Assembly (NCBI GenBank): GCA_039090855.1
Contig: CM077025.1
Coordinates: forward strand, 97,692,489 to 97,756,488
Source: Macrothele yani
Taxonomy: Eukaryota > Arthropoda > Arachnida > Araneae > Macrothelidae
Direction of reading: 5' to 3'
Length of the DNA stretch: 64,000 bases
A program made the position numbers and the translations under genes. The notes below the pieces were generated by a model. It was not told where the DNA came from. It saw nothing but the letters and a program-made list of their open reading frames with translations, and ran no database searches. Shown here piece by piece: positions 1 through 11,745 of the stretch. Position 1 is the first letter of the stretch. Each line of letters begins with the position of its first letter.

Positions 1-123
1 CTTCAACACATCGTCTGGAATTAGGGAGAATTACCTCTTCTACAAAGAGTTATTTCAAGCGACGTTTGCAAGGAACCCGAAACTTGCGATTTTGTGCCCC
101 CACCTTTCTCAAGCGGTCCCGGA

Positions 124-298
124 CAAATCGTCCAACGACGACTGGTCCAATGCCGATTCTTCCAATGCCGATTCGTCCAAAGGGACAATACAATTGGTCC
201 AATGCAGTTTCGTCCAATGGACTATTCGTTCAATGTACGATTAGTCCCATGTCGATTCGTCCAATGGTAAGATTTGTCCAACGCCGATCCTTCCAATG
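124..298. repeat. Degenerate short tandem repeat, ~15-16 bp unit
   Basis: About eleven imperfect copies of a unit close to TCGTCCAATGCCGAT run through this stretch, with point changes and a few indels between copies. An open reading frame crosses it, but its Pro/Met/Arg-rich translation follows from the repeat and is not evidence of a gene. Confidence 0.7.
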
Positions 299-379
299 GT
301 ATCCTCTTACCACCGTTAAACTTTTTTATTTTCCAGAAAGGGATAACAATTTAGATTATTCTCTTAAGCACTTGTAGGT

Positions 380-1009
380 GTGGTTTAATTGGGAAAGCAT
401 TTAGTTCCAGAGCAGAATACCGAATACCGGCAAATGTGTGTTCTCAAATAATTAACTTCGTTTGTGATAAACAGCCCACAGTCCTGTGGTACATAGACAC
501 TTGTGTCTAAATCTTCCCTATAGATGTAAACTCTACGCGAAATTGCTGTGTAGTAATACTACATTTCAACCCACTCTTTTTACTAGCTGCTGGCGCCCAA
601 TCTCCTTTCGATGAGAAAATTAAATCCCCACTGAAACATAATGATCTTTTACCATAAATTGGAGGCTTTTTTTTTTTTTCTTAGCGCACCTTGAAATTAG
701 ATTTTTTAACATCAGATCTCAATAAGGAGACATACTTCCAATATGTTAAAAAAATTGCACTCTAAATAAGGTTCCCACATCTTTACAGCCTTTAAAATAT
801 TGTTAAAATGAAAAGTTGTAAGTATTTACGAGGTATTAAAATTTATTGAAATCAACATTATTATTAAGAATAAATATTATTTAGTCTAATACTACCACTA
901 ATATATGTGGCGTTATGTAAAATACACATAGTGGCTCTGCCACCTGTGTGTACTTCAGCAAGACCAAGAATAAAGTAATATTTCATCAGTTGAACTGTAA
1001 ATTAATATG
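380..1009. other. No gene recognised
   Basis: AT-rich DNA with homopolymer runs. I see no coding frame, RNA-like fold or recognisable transposon end in it. Confidence 0.5.
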
Positions 1010-2081
1010 GGAACACGATGAAGAATGAACTCCTTTTATTAGGAGTATTAATAACGCCAAACAAAGAGATGCCAGCTTTCGCTACCTCCGGGTAGCTTCA
1101 TCAGGAATTTAGTAGCTGAGATCGCGGAATCAACGCGAAAAACACTTCAAAGAATATAAGAAAGTTCAATATAAATGAGGCACTTGCACGATGTCACGAG
1201 TGGTTAGATCCCAGAACCGGGTCTTTACGTTATAATGAATATAGCTTTTAACTAAGCTACTAATAATGCTTCCTTCAATTATAATGTAATGAATTCAGCT
1301 TCTTCTAATGGTTCTTGTGTTATTAATTATGAATAAACTTTCCTGCTAGTAGTGTAGTAATAATAGAAATAATGCTTATAACTGGTAGTAATGTTGTAGT
1401 AGTAATTAAGATGAATAAAGTCTTATGCTGGTTGTTACTAATAACACTAAATGAAATAAACCTAACAGCCAGACAGAGGTCTGACAGTACTATGAACTGA
1501 GGAAGACGTACTTACGACAACAATCTTTTATTTGGTCAACTTCTCGCTCTCACATAAACGAACTCTCTTTATACAGCACCAGCGTTCTGACATATAAACC
1601 ACAGCTCACTTCGTACAACAACAAACGCTCTCACTATACAACAACAAACGCTCTCTCTATACAACAACAAACGCTCTCTTTCACATAAACCAACGCTCTT
1701 CTTATACATCGTTGAACGCGCCTATTTATACTGGCTACCACCACGTCATGACTTACACTCATTGCCAGATCTCATTCAGCGGGTGAAATAACATCTCGTT
1801 CAGTAAGAAGATAATTTACATAGGAATATAAAATAACCAGTGATAGTAAAAATCAAAAGGAAAGTGAATCGAGAGTATACGTTACAACGTGGAACATCAT
1901 CGTGTAAGTGTCTTATTTATTTTGAACTTACTTATATTCTTAGAAGTTTTTTTCCCGTTGATTCTGCGATCTTACCTACTAAATTCCTGATGAAACTACT
2001 CGGAGGTAGCGAAAGCTAGCATCTCTTTGCTTGTCATCATTTACACGCCTAATGAACGGAGTTCATTCCTTATCGTCTTCT
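1010..2081. mobile_element. Non-autonomous element with ~185-bp terminal inverted repeats
   Basis: The left end (about 1010-1190) and right end (about 1895-2081) are imperfect inverted copies of each other. Both contain an outward-reading motif CTGATGA, a short GC-rich hairpin (GGTAGC pairing with GCTACC in the left arm), then GAAA. The interior has no coding capacity; it includes about three copies of a ~28-bp repeat with core CAACAACAAACGCTCTC around 1615-1700. The outward hairpin motif in inverted ends is the same arrangement as in the Penelope-like element at 27-29 kb, so this may be a non-autonomous relative. A fold-back DNA transposon is the alternative. No clear target duplication was found. 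Confidence 0.6.
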
Positions 2082-2258
2082 GATTACTTTGGCGCACAGA
2101 AACCCGCTTTTTCATCGTTCGTATATATATGTAAACTAATCTATTCAAGTGTGTTTCCATTCTCTTAGTATCTTGAGACATGAGCTGTTAGGTTAATAAT
2201 TGATAATCTATGATTTAAGTACAATATTTTAATGGTTATATTATTTAATCTTGTAAAA

Positions 2259-2768
2259 GCATAATTTTCAAGAGCAATATGCCATTATGTCTTAAAAGAA
2301 AAGTGTTTGATCAGTGCATCCTTCCAGTGCTTATACGTATGGTGCAGAGACGTGGACCTTAGCTAAAAGAGACATACAAAGGCTGCAGACAACTCAAAGT
2401 AGCATGGAGAGGTGCATGCTTGGTGTAACCAGGAGAGATAAGAAGAGGTACACGTGGATCCGAAAAATGTCAAGAGTGGAAGACATCATGATCAGAGTTA
2501 AATCCCTGAAATGGCAATGGGCTGGACATACTGCCAGAAGAACAGAACATCGATGGACAGCCGAAATTTTAGATTGGATTCCAAGGGACAGGAAATGACC
2601 CAGAAGAAGACCACATGGAAGATGGGTGGATGAAATTCGAAAGTATGCGGGAGTGACATGGAAGAGACTGGCACAAGACAGACCGTTGTGGAGGAAACTT
2701 GGGGAGACCTTCGTCCAGCAGTGGATTGATAATGGTTGACAATGATGATGATGATGATGATGATGATT
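2259..2768 (+). pseudogene. RTE-type LINE 3' end, truncated copy 1
   Basis: C-terminal part of a non-LTR retrotransposon reverse-transcriptase polyprotein, 5'-truncated as is usual for LINEs. The translation carries the family hallmarks YGAETWTL, RRDKKR and ILDWIPRD, and the frame ends at WIDNG. A 2-bp insertion near 2333 shifts the frame relative to the longer copy at 39.2-40.9 kb, and an AGA-to-TGA change at about 2596 truncates it. The 3' end is a GAT/ATG microsatellite tail (2740-2768), typical of RTE-clade elements. This copy is dead. Confidence 0.8.
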
Positions 2769-2781
2769 TAATCAAAAAATC

Positions 2782-3887
2782 CATTGGTGTGTGCATAAGT
2801 TCAACCCGTTTTTTTAGGCTACAAAGAAAGGAGGAAAACACAACAAATAGCGTACCTAGGATTTCACATAATTGCCATTATTCTGTATGACCTCTTGCCA
2901 TGTGTCTACGAGTAAGTGAATCCCACGCAGGAAAAACTCCTGTGTTTTTGAGTCAAAAAAGTCATGTATAATGCCGTTTTCACATTGTCCACATCATCGA
3001 AGGTTTGGAGAGTAAAGGCGTTCTGTAGTGATCGAAAAAGATGGTGGTCTGTAGGTGCCAGGTCAAGGGAATACGCCGGATGAGGTAACAATTTCCAACC
3101 AAAGTCCAGTAATTTTTGTCTAGTGTTTAAAGCAGCATGAGGTCTGGCGTTATCATGATGAAGGATCACGCCCTTGCGATTGAGGAGTGCTGCCCGCTTC
3201 GATGTCAGTTGTTCTCGCAATCTGTCCAACTGTTGGCAGTAGAGGTCAGCATTTATCGTTCGGTTAGGTGCCAACACCTCCCAGTGAATTATTTCTTGGA
3301 CATCCCACCAAACACTCAACAAAACCTTTTTGGGATGCGGTCCTCCTTTTGAGGTCGATGGAGCAGGTTCCGCACGTTGTCACACAGTCCGTCGACGCTT
3401 AACATTACGGCGCAGTACCCATTTCTCATCACCCGTTACGATTCGTCACAAAAACGGTTCACTTATGTGACGAGAAAGCAAAGAAACACAGGTGCGAATT
3501 CTTTCCTCTCGTTGCTTTGCAGAAAGCTGGTGCGGAACCCAGTTATCGAATTTTGGTGATGAACCCAAGCACCTGCATCCAACTTTTGACTGTTGTTCTA
3601 TGCACCGACAACGTTTCCGCTAATTTCTGAACAGTTGGATGTGGGTCATTTGTTATGGCTTGGCCTACATCTTCGTCAGAAACCACAAATGGACGTCGAG
3701 GACGTGGTTCATCTTTACAGCTTCTGTCTCCGTCCCGGAATTTCCGAAAACAATGGCGACGTGTGCTATCATCAACTGCATCCTCCCCATACACTTGACA
3801 GATGTTACGGCAAATCGCGACTGCAGTACTGCCTTTATCGAATTCGTACAGTAAAAAATGCCTAATAAGCTCCTTATCGCATGCCAT
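2782..3887 (-). pseudogene. mariner transposase pseudogene
   Basis: Cut-and-paste transposase of the mariner family. The start codon is at 3887 on the minus strand. The N-terminal helix-turn-helix region (residues 1-110, with FRKFRDGD) is followed by a broken middle and then the catalytic half, with WWDVQ, LHHDNARPH and HPAYSLDLAPTD, matching the mariner D,D34D arrangement. The last ~30 codons continue in another frame and end at the TAG at 2856-2858 after NNGNY, a usual mariner ending. At least two frameshifts separate the three blocks. A mariner-like terminal repeat (TTGGTGTGTGCATAAGTTC) lies at about 2785; the matching right end is not recognisable. Confidence 0.85.
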
Positions 3888-4257
3888 TTTACACCGTCCG
3901 TGATTTCTGTTACGAATGACTTACTCGGACAAACCTAGTGCCTCTATGTGCTCTACTGTTTCACGCTTTACTGGCCGAAAATTCGGCATCGCAGCTTCAT
4001 CTGTGACGTAACTACTTCGATCGCAATTTGCATCTATTACAAAAACGGGTAGAACTTTTGCACGCACCCAATACATTGTAGCAAGCTTTAAATGCAAGAA
4101 ATTTAAAACATAGATTTTGGATTCTGAAAGGATATGACGAAGAACAGTATCTTCCAACACCGAAATTATGCAGGGTCCAAGTTATAATAAACACCTCTGA
4201 TTTTCATAATTGTATTAAAGTAAAATATGAACATTATGCTGTAATTCTTTTCCAAAG
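3888..4257. other. No gene recognised (mariner flank)
   Basis: Sequence between the mariner start codon and the minisatellite. Part may be mariner 5' untranslated sequence, but I find no matching terminal repeat. Two overlapping minus-strand frames here have no recognisable features. Confidence 0.4.
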
Positions 4258-4735
4258 GTACCCCTTCACGCCAGTAGTGGTTTGTCTATTGTGGGAATCC
4301 GTACTGGGAAGTATGTGTGAGCCACCCCTTCAAGCCAGTAGTGGTTTGTCTGTTGCAGAAATCCGTACCGGGATGTACGTGTGGTCCACCCCTTTACCCC
4401 AGTAGTGGTTTGTCTATCATGGGAATCCATACCGGGAAGTATGTGTGAGCCACCTCTTCATGCCAGTAGTGGTGTGTCTATCGTGGGAATACGTACCGGG
4501 AAGTATGTGTAAACTACCCCTTCACGCCAGTAGTGATTTGCCTATCGTGGGAATCGGTACCGGGAAGTATGTGTGATCCACCCCTTTACACCAGTAGTGG
4601 TTTGTGTATCGTGGAAATCCGTACCGGGAAGTATGTGTGGACCACTCCTTCACGACAGTAGTGATTTGTCTATTGTGGGAATCCGTACCGGGAAATATGC
4701 GTGAGCCATCCCTTCACGCCAGTAGTGATTTCGTC
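4258..4735. repeat. Minisatellite, ~64-bp unit, ~7.5 copies
   Basis: Successive units begin near 4260, 4323, 4387, 4451, 4514, 4577, 4641 and 4705. Each contains CCAGTAGTGGTTTGTCTAT, GGGAATCCGTACCGGGAAG and TATGTGTGAGCCACCCC with scattered substitutions. No frame stays open across it. Confidence 0.85.
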
Positions 4736-4759
4736 CGTACTAAAAGATTTCATGCTGTC

Positions 4760-4925
4760 AAACATCGTACTTCTTAACAAACTACCGTCTCTGCACGATC
4801 ATAAGAAAGATAGGAGTTAAAACTATGCTAATTCAAATATCGTTTAATTAAAATCATATATTAAAAGCACGTAAGATCTTTGAAATCCTCTTCGGGTTCA
4901 TCTTCAGATGCATATACACTTAATG
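4760..4925 (-). mobile_element. Penelope-like terminal repeat fragment (tentative)
   Basis: On the minus strand this reads CATCTGAAGATGAACCC, a hairpin, then CAAAG, then an AT-rich stretch ending in CGTGCAGAGACGGTAG. The order and spacing match the ends of the Penelope-like element at 27.0-29.1 kb (CTGAAGA, hairpin, GAAA, AT-rich stretch, CGTGCAAAGGCGG), but the sequences are diverged. Confidence 0.35.
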
Positions 4926-4952
4926 GAACAATACTAGCTATGTAATAGGAGG

Positions 4953-4954
4953 AA

Positions 4955-4987
<33 letters not shown>
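4953..4987. repeat. (AT)n followed by (GA)n microsatellite
   Basis: A short TA-dinucleotide run passes directly into a GA run, immediately before the truncated 5' end of the next LINE copy. Confidence 0.9.
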
Positions 4988-5792
4988 TTATTTATCTAAC
5001 TCACCTTCGTTTTGCTGATGACATTTTGCAACTACCCCTCAGAGCTGCAGAGTATAATCCAGGAACTTGCTGACAAGAGTAAAGAAGTGGGATCAAAAAT
5101 GAACTTTGAGAAAACAAAAGTCATGTACAATGCTTTTACAAGAAATGAAGATTTATCGATTGATGGAGAAAAGCTGGAGATAACAGATACGTAGGTTTAT
5201 CTTGGACAGCAGATATCAAGTGAGGGTCACATTGATGAAGAAATTAATCGGCGTTTAAAACTTGTCTGGAGAGCTTTTGGAAGAAACAGCATAATTTTCA
5301 AGAGCAATATGCCATTATGTCGTAAAAGAAAAGTGTTTGATCTATGGATCCTTCCAGTGCTTACGTATTATGCAAAGACGTGGACCTTAACTAGAAGAGA
5401 CATACAAAGGCTGCAGACAACTAACTCAAAGAAGCATGGAAAGGTGTATGCTTGGTGTAACCAGGAGAGATAAGAAAACGAACTCGTAGATCAGAAAAAT
5501 AAGAAGAGTGGAAGACGTCATGATCAGAGTAAAATCCCTGAAATGGCAATGGGCTGGACATATTGCCAGAAGGATAGACCATCGATGGACACCCGAAATT
5601 TTAGATTGGGTTCCAAGGGACAGGAAAAGACCCAGAAGAAGACCACATGGTGATGGGTGGATGAAATTTTAAAGTATGCGGGAGTAACATGGAGGAGACT
5701 GGCACAAGACAGACCGTTGTGGAAGAGGCTTGGAGAGACCTTCGTCCAGAAGTGGATTGATAAAGGTTGACAATGATGATCATGATGATATT
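4988..5792 (+). pseudogene. RTE-type LINE, truncated copy 2
   Basis: 5'-truncated LINE copy starting inside the reverse transcriptase at the LTHLRF segment just before the catalytic box, which is partly deleted here. It continues through NEDLSIDGEKLEI to an in-frame TAG at 5192-5194 and then, by nucleotide homology, through the C-terminal region to a GAT-type tail near 5790. It has several further indels and stops. The TAG at 5192 is shared with the copy at 39.2-40.9 kb, whereas the fragment at 25.3 kb has TAC there. Confidence 0.8.
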
Positions 5793-6226
5793 ATGTTTAG
5801 ACAATTACGGCGCATGTTATGACACATGCGTAATTAAAGTTTGCGTCGTGGATCTCTTTGTCGAACTATAAATGCCGTAAATTAGTTAGTGTCCACCTGG
5901 TTAGTCCTAGAGAGCAGCATTTTCTAAGATATTACATGGGAAGTCATCATTGCAGCATTGTGATGCGTTGCTGTGTATAAAAATGCTTTCTGTAAACATA
6001 TTAGAAAATCTAAAGAGTGGTGTAGCTAAAACAGTAACATCTTCCCAAATCCGGCGGTGTGTTCCTTAGCTAACTAAAAGGGAAAGGGCAGTCGCCATGG
6101 GCCCGGTTTTTAGATTGAACTTATGTTCAGACAATCATATTTTAACTGATCGTGAAGTAGATCCCACATGTATCTGATAGGTGTCAATCGGATTCACGGC
6201 TTTCAATGAAATCCAGTAAATACCGT
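5793..6226. other. No gene recognised
   Basis: Between the LINE tail and a SINE. No supported feature. Confidence 0.4.
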
Positions 6227-6450
6227 AGCCTCTGCTGTGGTGCAGAGGCCTTAGCGATGGTCTCTGATCATTCGTCCTAAAAAGGTCCGTGTTCGAATCC
6301 CGGTAAGGCATGGATGTTGTGTTTGTCTTACGGCACTGGTTCTCTCCCTTCCCTGGAACCAGTGAACCTAAATTATGGATGAACGACTGCTTATAGCCAA
6401 GTGAGTTGCTCACGGCGGTAGTTAAACCAAAAAAAAAAAAAAAAAAAAAA
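6227..6450 (+). mobile_element. tRNA-derived SINE, family A
   Basis: A tRNA-like head with a good B box (GTTCGAATCCC) is followed by a conserved body (GATGTTGTGTTTGTCTTACG, CCCTTCCCTGGAACCAGTG, TTGCTCACGG) and an A-rich tail at 6427-6450. The A-box region is rearranged compared with other copies (8551, 61233, 61872). Non-coding; it would be moved by a LINE's enzymes. Confidence 0.8.
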
Positions 6451-6659
6451 ATACCGTATTTATTTACGGTTTCTACAGCATAACGATCATTTTTAATAAT
6501 GGAAAGGATATTAGTTGTTTTAATCTCAAAGGCGATATTGAAACGCCTACAAATGTTGAAAATTGTGTCTACGAAGAATGATGAACATTACAGGCTTTGA
6601 TTAGTTGTCAGAAGCAATCAAACAAAGAATTCATCGCTGAAAACTCATGAATATATCGC

Positions 6660-7085
6660 AGTTCTTCATGAGGTTTCAGTCAGACTGACAAAAGAAGTCG
6701 ATCCTACATCTTTTGAAAACCAAAAGCATCACGATCAATGATGAGTTCGCCAGTTTCAATCAAAGTAAGGAAGGAAATTGATACTGTGCCCTAGCAAACA
6801 ATAAACTGTTAATCTTTGAGCAGGCTGGGGAAATAAATAAATTCAACAGCTTAAAAGTAAACGGAGCATGGTAGTCCTTGATGAATTGATTAATATCGAT
6901 CAGACGGGTGTAGTCAATTCGACATATTTTGAAAACTAATAAACATCACGGTTTTTGATGAGTTTGTCACTTTCAATCACAATGAGAAAAGAAATCAGTA
7001 GAGTGTCTTAAACCATCCCAAACTGCTTTTGATCTGAGTGAAGAAATAAATGAATTCTGCAATTTTGAAAATTAAGGAAACCATC
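6660..7085. repeat. Degenerate ~222-bp direct repeat, about two copies
   Basis: The segment around 6706 (ACATCTTTTGAAAACC, then CATCACGATCAATGATGAG) recurs around 6929 (ACATATTTTGAAAACT, then CATCACGGTTTTTGATGAG) with shared downstream sequence ending in GAAATAAATRAATTC. Related sequence appears again near 8350-8400, so the 303-bp array may have been inserted into an older array. Confidence 0.5.
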
Positions 7086-7105
7086 AGACCTTTATTATTA
7101 TATCA

Positions 7106-8335
7106 AATAGAAGTCATCGCTGTTTCCCCGTGTATAAGTGAGTCACGGAAAAATTCTCATCGGCCGCCACAGAGAATCGAACCCAGGTTTTCCAGTTACG
7201 CGCCGGACATGCTTCCACTGCACTACAGCGGCTCCGAAATTCCACAGACTCACATACGACAAACTGCCAAACCACCTGGCAGGTTGCTTTCTTTGGAGCC
7301 CCGCACAATGCTGGGGATTCACCAAAGATGAACAGTAGCAGCTGAACAAATAACTAGAAGGCGAATGAATGATAAATACACAGTTGACGTGGAGTTGGAA
7401 CATCAAATAGAAGTCATCGCTCTTTCCACGTTTGTAAGTGAGTCACGGAAAAATTCTCATCGGTCGCCACCGGGAATCGAACCCCCAGGGTCTTCCAGTT
7501 ACGCGCTGGACATGATTCCACTGCACTTCAGCGGCTCCGAAACTTCCCAGACTCACATACAACAAACTGCCAAACCACCTGGCAGGTTGCTTTCTTTGGA
7601 GCCCCGCACAATGCTGGGGATTCACCAAAGATGAACAGTAGCAGCTGAACAAATAACTAGAAGGCGAATGAATGATAAATACACAGTTGACGTGGAGTTG
7701 GAACATCAAATAGAAGTCATCGCTCTTTCCACGTTTGTAAGTGAGTCACGGAAAAATTCTCATCGGTCGCCACCGGGAATCGAACCCCCAGGGTCTTCCA
7801 GTTACGCGCTGGACATGATTCCACTGCACTTCAGCGGCTCCAAAACTTCCCAGACTCACATACAACAAACTGCCAAACCACCTGGCAGGTTGCTTTCTTT
7901 GGAGCCCCGCACAATGCTGGGGATTCACCAAAGATGAACAGTAGCAGCTGAACAAATAACTAGAAGGCGAATGAATGATAAATACACAGTTGACGTGGAG
8001 TTGGAACATCAAATAGAAGTCATCGCTCTTTCCACGTTTGTAAGTGAGTCACGGAAAAATTCTCATCGGTCGCCACCGGGAATCGAACCCAGGGTCTTCC
8101 ACCAGCTACGCGCCAGATATGCTTCCACTGCACCCCAACTGCCTCGAAATTCTCCAGTGGTAGGACGTCCGGCGCGTAAAATTAAAATTCGCAGTGGAAT
8201 CATATCCGGCGCGTAACTGGAAGACCTGGGTTGGATTCCCGGTGGCGGCCGATGATAATTTTTCCGTGACTCACTTATAAACGTGGGAAGAGCGATGACT
8301 TCTATTTAATATTCCAACTCCACGTCAACTGTGCA
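7106..8335. repeat. Tandem array of a ~303-bp tRNA-like unit with an inverted terminal copy
   Basis: The phrase AGAAGTCATCGC starts units at about 7110, 7410, 7713 and 8016, giving periods of 300, 303 and 303 bp; the last two full units are almost identical. Read on the minus strand each unit contains a tRNA-like block with an A-box-like element (TAGTGCAGTGG in unit 1), an anticodon-arm-like hairpin and a B box (GGTTCGATTCCC). The fourth unit is cut at about 8145 and is followed to 8335 by an inverted copy of the unit end. A related single fold-back copy lies at 14.15-14.35 kb. The many ORFs across it are by-products of the repeat. Confidence 0.85.
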
Positions 8336-8417
8336 TTTATTATCCTTTATTATGAATTGATCAGTGTTGAAAAAGGTTGAGAAAAAAATAGATCCTACAT
8401 TTTTACAAATTGTTGAG

Positions 8418-8934
8418 TGTAAACTGTAAAAAAATTGGTGGTAGGTTGCACTAAAAAGTGGTGATATACCAGCAGGACCACTTTCTTAAAAAAAAGCACA
8501 CAATTCTGTGGTGCAAAAAAACCCCAACAACATGGTGGAACCTTGCGTGCCGCCCCGGTGGCGCAGTGGTCTAAAGCGCTGGCCTCTGATCATTCGTCCG
8601 TAAGGGGTCCGGGTTCGAATCCCGGTCAGGCATGGATGTTGTGTTTGCCTTACGGCACTGGCTCTCTCCCTTCCCTGGAACCAGTGACCCTAAATTAGGG
8701 ACGGGCGACTGCTTATAGCCCATTGAGTTGCTCACGGTGGTCGTTAAACCTCCAATAAAAAAAACCTTGCGTGCAACCTTGTACCATAACGTGGTGAAAC
8801 GTTGAACCACGTTGTTAGGTTTTTTTTTTGTTTTTTTGCAAAACACGGTGGTGTATCTTTTCTCAGAAAGTGGTGCAGCTGGTGTAGCACCACTTTATGG
8901 TGCAACCTAGCACACATTTGTTTAACTGTGCAGT
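8418..8934. mobile_element. MITE-like element with ~65-bp inverted repeats, split by a SINE
   Basis: The left arm (about 8418-8488) and right arm (about 8865-8934) are inverted copies sharing GGTTGCAC and AGTGGTG motifs. Removing the SINE at 8551-8762 leaves about 300 bp with no coding capacity, typical of a miniature inverted-repeat element. Confidence 0.6.
8551..8762 (+). mobile_element. tRNA-derived SINE, family A, with 12-bp target duplication
   Basis: Complete copy: CGCCCCGGTGGCGCAGTGG (A-box region) and GGTTCGAATCCC (B box), then the family body and a short A-rich tail. It is flanked by a perfect direct repeat AACCTTGCGTGC at 8539-8550 and 8763-8774, showing LINE-type insertion into the MITE. 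Confidence 0.9.
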
Positions 8935-11552
8935 AACACTTGATGAATGTATCTGTATCGATCAGGCAAGGAAAAAAAAATCTATTTTACTTATGGAAAC
9001 ATGGAATCACTTCTACTGAGAAAAGAAAAATAAATGAAAGGGATGTTAAAAATAGGATCCTAATTCCGCGTAAATCGTCAAACTTTTCAGTCAGATATGG
9101 GCAACCAAAGCTTTTAAAAAATACACCCACGTGTCGTTCGTGATAGGAAGCGAATAGTAGGGGAAGGGGAGGGGCTTGGACTCTGAAGTTGGGGCCAGGA
9201 CTATAAGGGCTGGGACATTACAGTTGTCTTAATTTAACTGGGGGGGGATGCTTTGAAATACTGATTATGTTGCACAAATAGTACGCAAAACACTGGGAAA
9301 AAATCCAAAACCTATTCGCGCTTCCTGAATGGGATAACTCATTCGAATGTTCCAAATTCACAACAAATTCCGTGAATTTGGCCGAATATTTAAGAAGCTG
9401 TCATTCAACAGTTTGATTTAATATCATACATTTCTAGTGCATACACATTTGTATACGCATATTTTAAAATTGTAAATTACGTTATGATTCCAGATTTTTT
9501 CTTTATCTTTTAATGCTATGTCCCTGAACCCATAAAGTACAAGTACAATAAGTATGAATGCAGGATTTAATAGTTTTCCAATATCGGTTTGATGATTGGA
9601 GAAAAAAAATAATAGAGAGAGTATCCTAGTTCTCTCTGTAGATAATTTAGGCTATGAATCGTTCGCATGCCAAGAAATTTGTGGGTGTGAAATGAAACGA
9701 ATGATTCGAGTGCGTACATTTATTTATGTACAATACATTAATATTTATTTGCGTCTCATGCACACGACCACACCGAGCCACAATTCGATACGTGCTAAGT
9801 GGAATTAAATCATAACAACAAACAATATGGTTTACTAATTCCTGACACTGAAAGGTACTTACGTAGGTGAATTAATGAGTGCTATCGTCGTAAAACTAAT
9901 GAAAGAAGATACAGTAAATATTTATAAAATTATGACGGAGGCTAAAGCAAGTATTTTGACTGTTTAGTTTTTCAAAAATAATGTTTATTCTTATATTCAG
10001 ATTTAGACGAATAGAAGAAAAGACCCTGATACCGTTTAAATGTAATGCAGCTACGTAAGTCCATCTGCGCATGTGAAAGATAAAATCTGATGACCTCAAG
10101 ATAGAAAGAAAAGCTGAATCGCAAGTGCGTTAGTGAAGGGGATTGGTAACTTTTGGTCCGGGGGGGGGAGATCTACAGGTTACACTCCATCGTGTTATAC
10201 ATCATTTTAAAGCTCTCGTCAATGGCAGGTAAATCCTTCTCCCCAGCGCCGGGTCGAAAGAAAGCCAAAAATCGTTACAATGCACCATTTTCGAGATATT
10301 TGAGAAAATCAGCCTTGGTGGCTCACCAACTACTTTCGTTACTCATTTTCGTTACATCTAAATTTTTTACTTGGAACTTTAGTACTGTCGGGAAAGAGCA
10401 TCCAATTATCATCGTATACAGCATCCAATTTATCATTAGTTAGTTACAAAACGTGACAGTGAGCCATGGCCGTCTTAAGGGGTAAGCCAACAGGTCCGGT
10501 GCCCAGGGTACCCACCTGAACTGGGGCCCTCAACGCTCCAAGAGTCTTATGGGTTTACTAAAAGGCAAACTCTCTGACCACTCACTAGCAGATTCTTTTA
10601 TTTTTTTATTTAAAAAAAGAAGAAACACCGATACAGAAAGTTGGAATTTATTTTGCCTTTTTTTTTTTTTTCAAACCTTGCTCGTTGCTACGATTTCCCG
10701 AGAAGGCAGGAGAAAAGTTAGGAGTTATGGTGGATCTTTTGTGACAAAATAAGAAACAAATAAATCCGACCTCCCTCCCGATGCCGAGTGTGGTGAGGAT
10801 AGAGCCTCAAGGGCCACGAGGGCCACGCACAAATCGCATTTTCTTCTTTTAAAAATCATTTGAGTTGTCCACATGAAGAAGTGCACGTATGTTTATCCCT
10901 GGGAGTTTGCCCAACTGGGCTACTTATACATAAATTCTTTCAATCGTCGCTGTTTAAACAAATAACAATAACGGGGGCCCCCAGATCGGCATTTCTGTCC
11001 AATACGTCATATTGTCTGGAAACGGCGCTGGTTGGTTTCTTTCTTCCTTCTGCTTTCATTTAATTTTCGTTGAATAATTTGTAGAATGGGTAAGAAACAT
11101 TATATCTTTCAGCACCCATTTTTTGTAATTTCCTAAGCAACAAAACGTGAATGCATTTCCTACACTTCATGGAGTTCTCGCTATGAAAAATTTGGAAGTG
11201 ATTTTCTCCAAATCGCTGTGACTGGTCATGAGTGTTGGGTTCACCTTTGTCCTTTGTGATCCAGAAAACCGCTGTGACTGGTCACACTGTTAAAAATTGG
11301 TACATAGAAAAAAGCAAAATGTATTCATTTTTGAGTTCATTCTGGGCTTATAATAGTTCCGAGTACTTGTGTCTGATTTTTGCAAAACACACGTACTCAT
11401 TTTTCAGTACATACCGGGAATCAATTGTGTGTATATCTGGTATTTCTAATTTGAAATATGTGTACTCATTTTTGAATACATTTATTCAAAAATTAGAACA
11501 CATATTTTTGAATATATGTACCCAAAAATTATATACATATATTTAAAATATA
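8935..11552. other. No gene recognised; AT-rich with diffuse repeats
   Basis: I see no supported gene in this 2.6 kb. The stretches near 10450-10545 and 10970-10990 (GC-rich, with GGGGCCC-type runs) resemble decayed transposon ends but are too degraded to assign. Around 11300-11550 there are short AT-rich direct repeats with TATGTACTCATTTTT-like phrases, into which the next Tc1-like element inserted. Confidence 0.4.
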
Positions 11553-11745
11553 TGCACCGGGGTTGTCCAAAATAATGGAAATACCTCGCTGAAAACAGTG
11601 ACTTTGGTATGTGCTGCGATTTTTTGGAAAACGAGCATGTAGCTACAATTTTTTTTAGGAAAAAAGTGTTGCTTATAGTCTCAAGGGTCTGAGTAATTGC
11701 ATTGTAAATCAGTGTTTGCATGATTTCGTTCCAGGTGAAGGTACA

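Noticed and set aside
66..377. 103-codon open frame at the window start
   Set aside because: Its residues simply translate the ~15-bp tandem repeat; no domain or splice signal.
1074..1110. Bona fide hammerhead ribozyme in the inverted-repeat element
   Set aside because: CTGATGA and GAAA are present, but the flanks do not form stem I and stem III lacks a proper cleavage triplet.
4258..4735. CRISPR-like regular repeats (also 42637-43134 and 45395-45990)
   Set aside because: Whole units repeat head to tail with no unique spacers, in a eukaryotic setting; these are minisatellites.
7050..8216. Set of overlapping 60-93-codon frames on both strands
   Set aside because: They recur at the 303-bp period of the tandem array and reflect the repeat, not genes.
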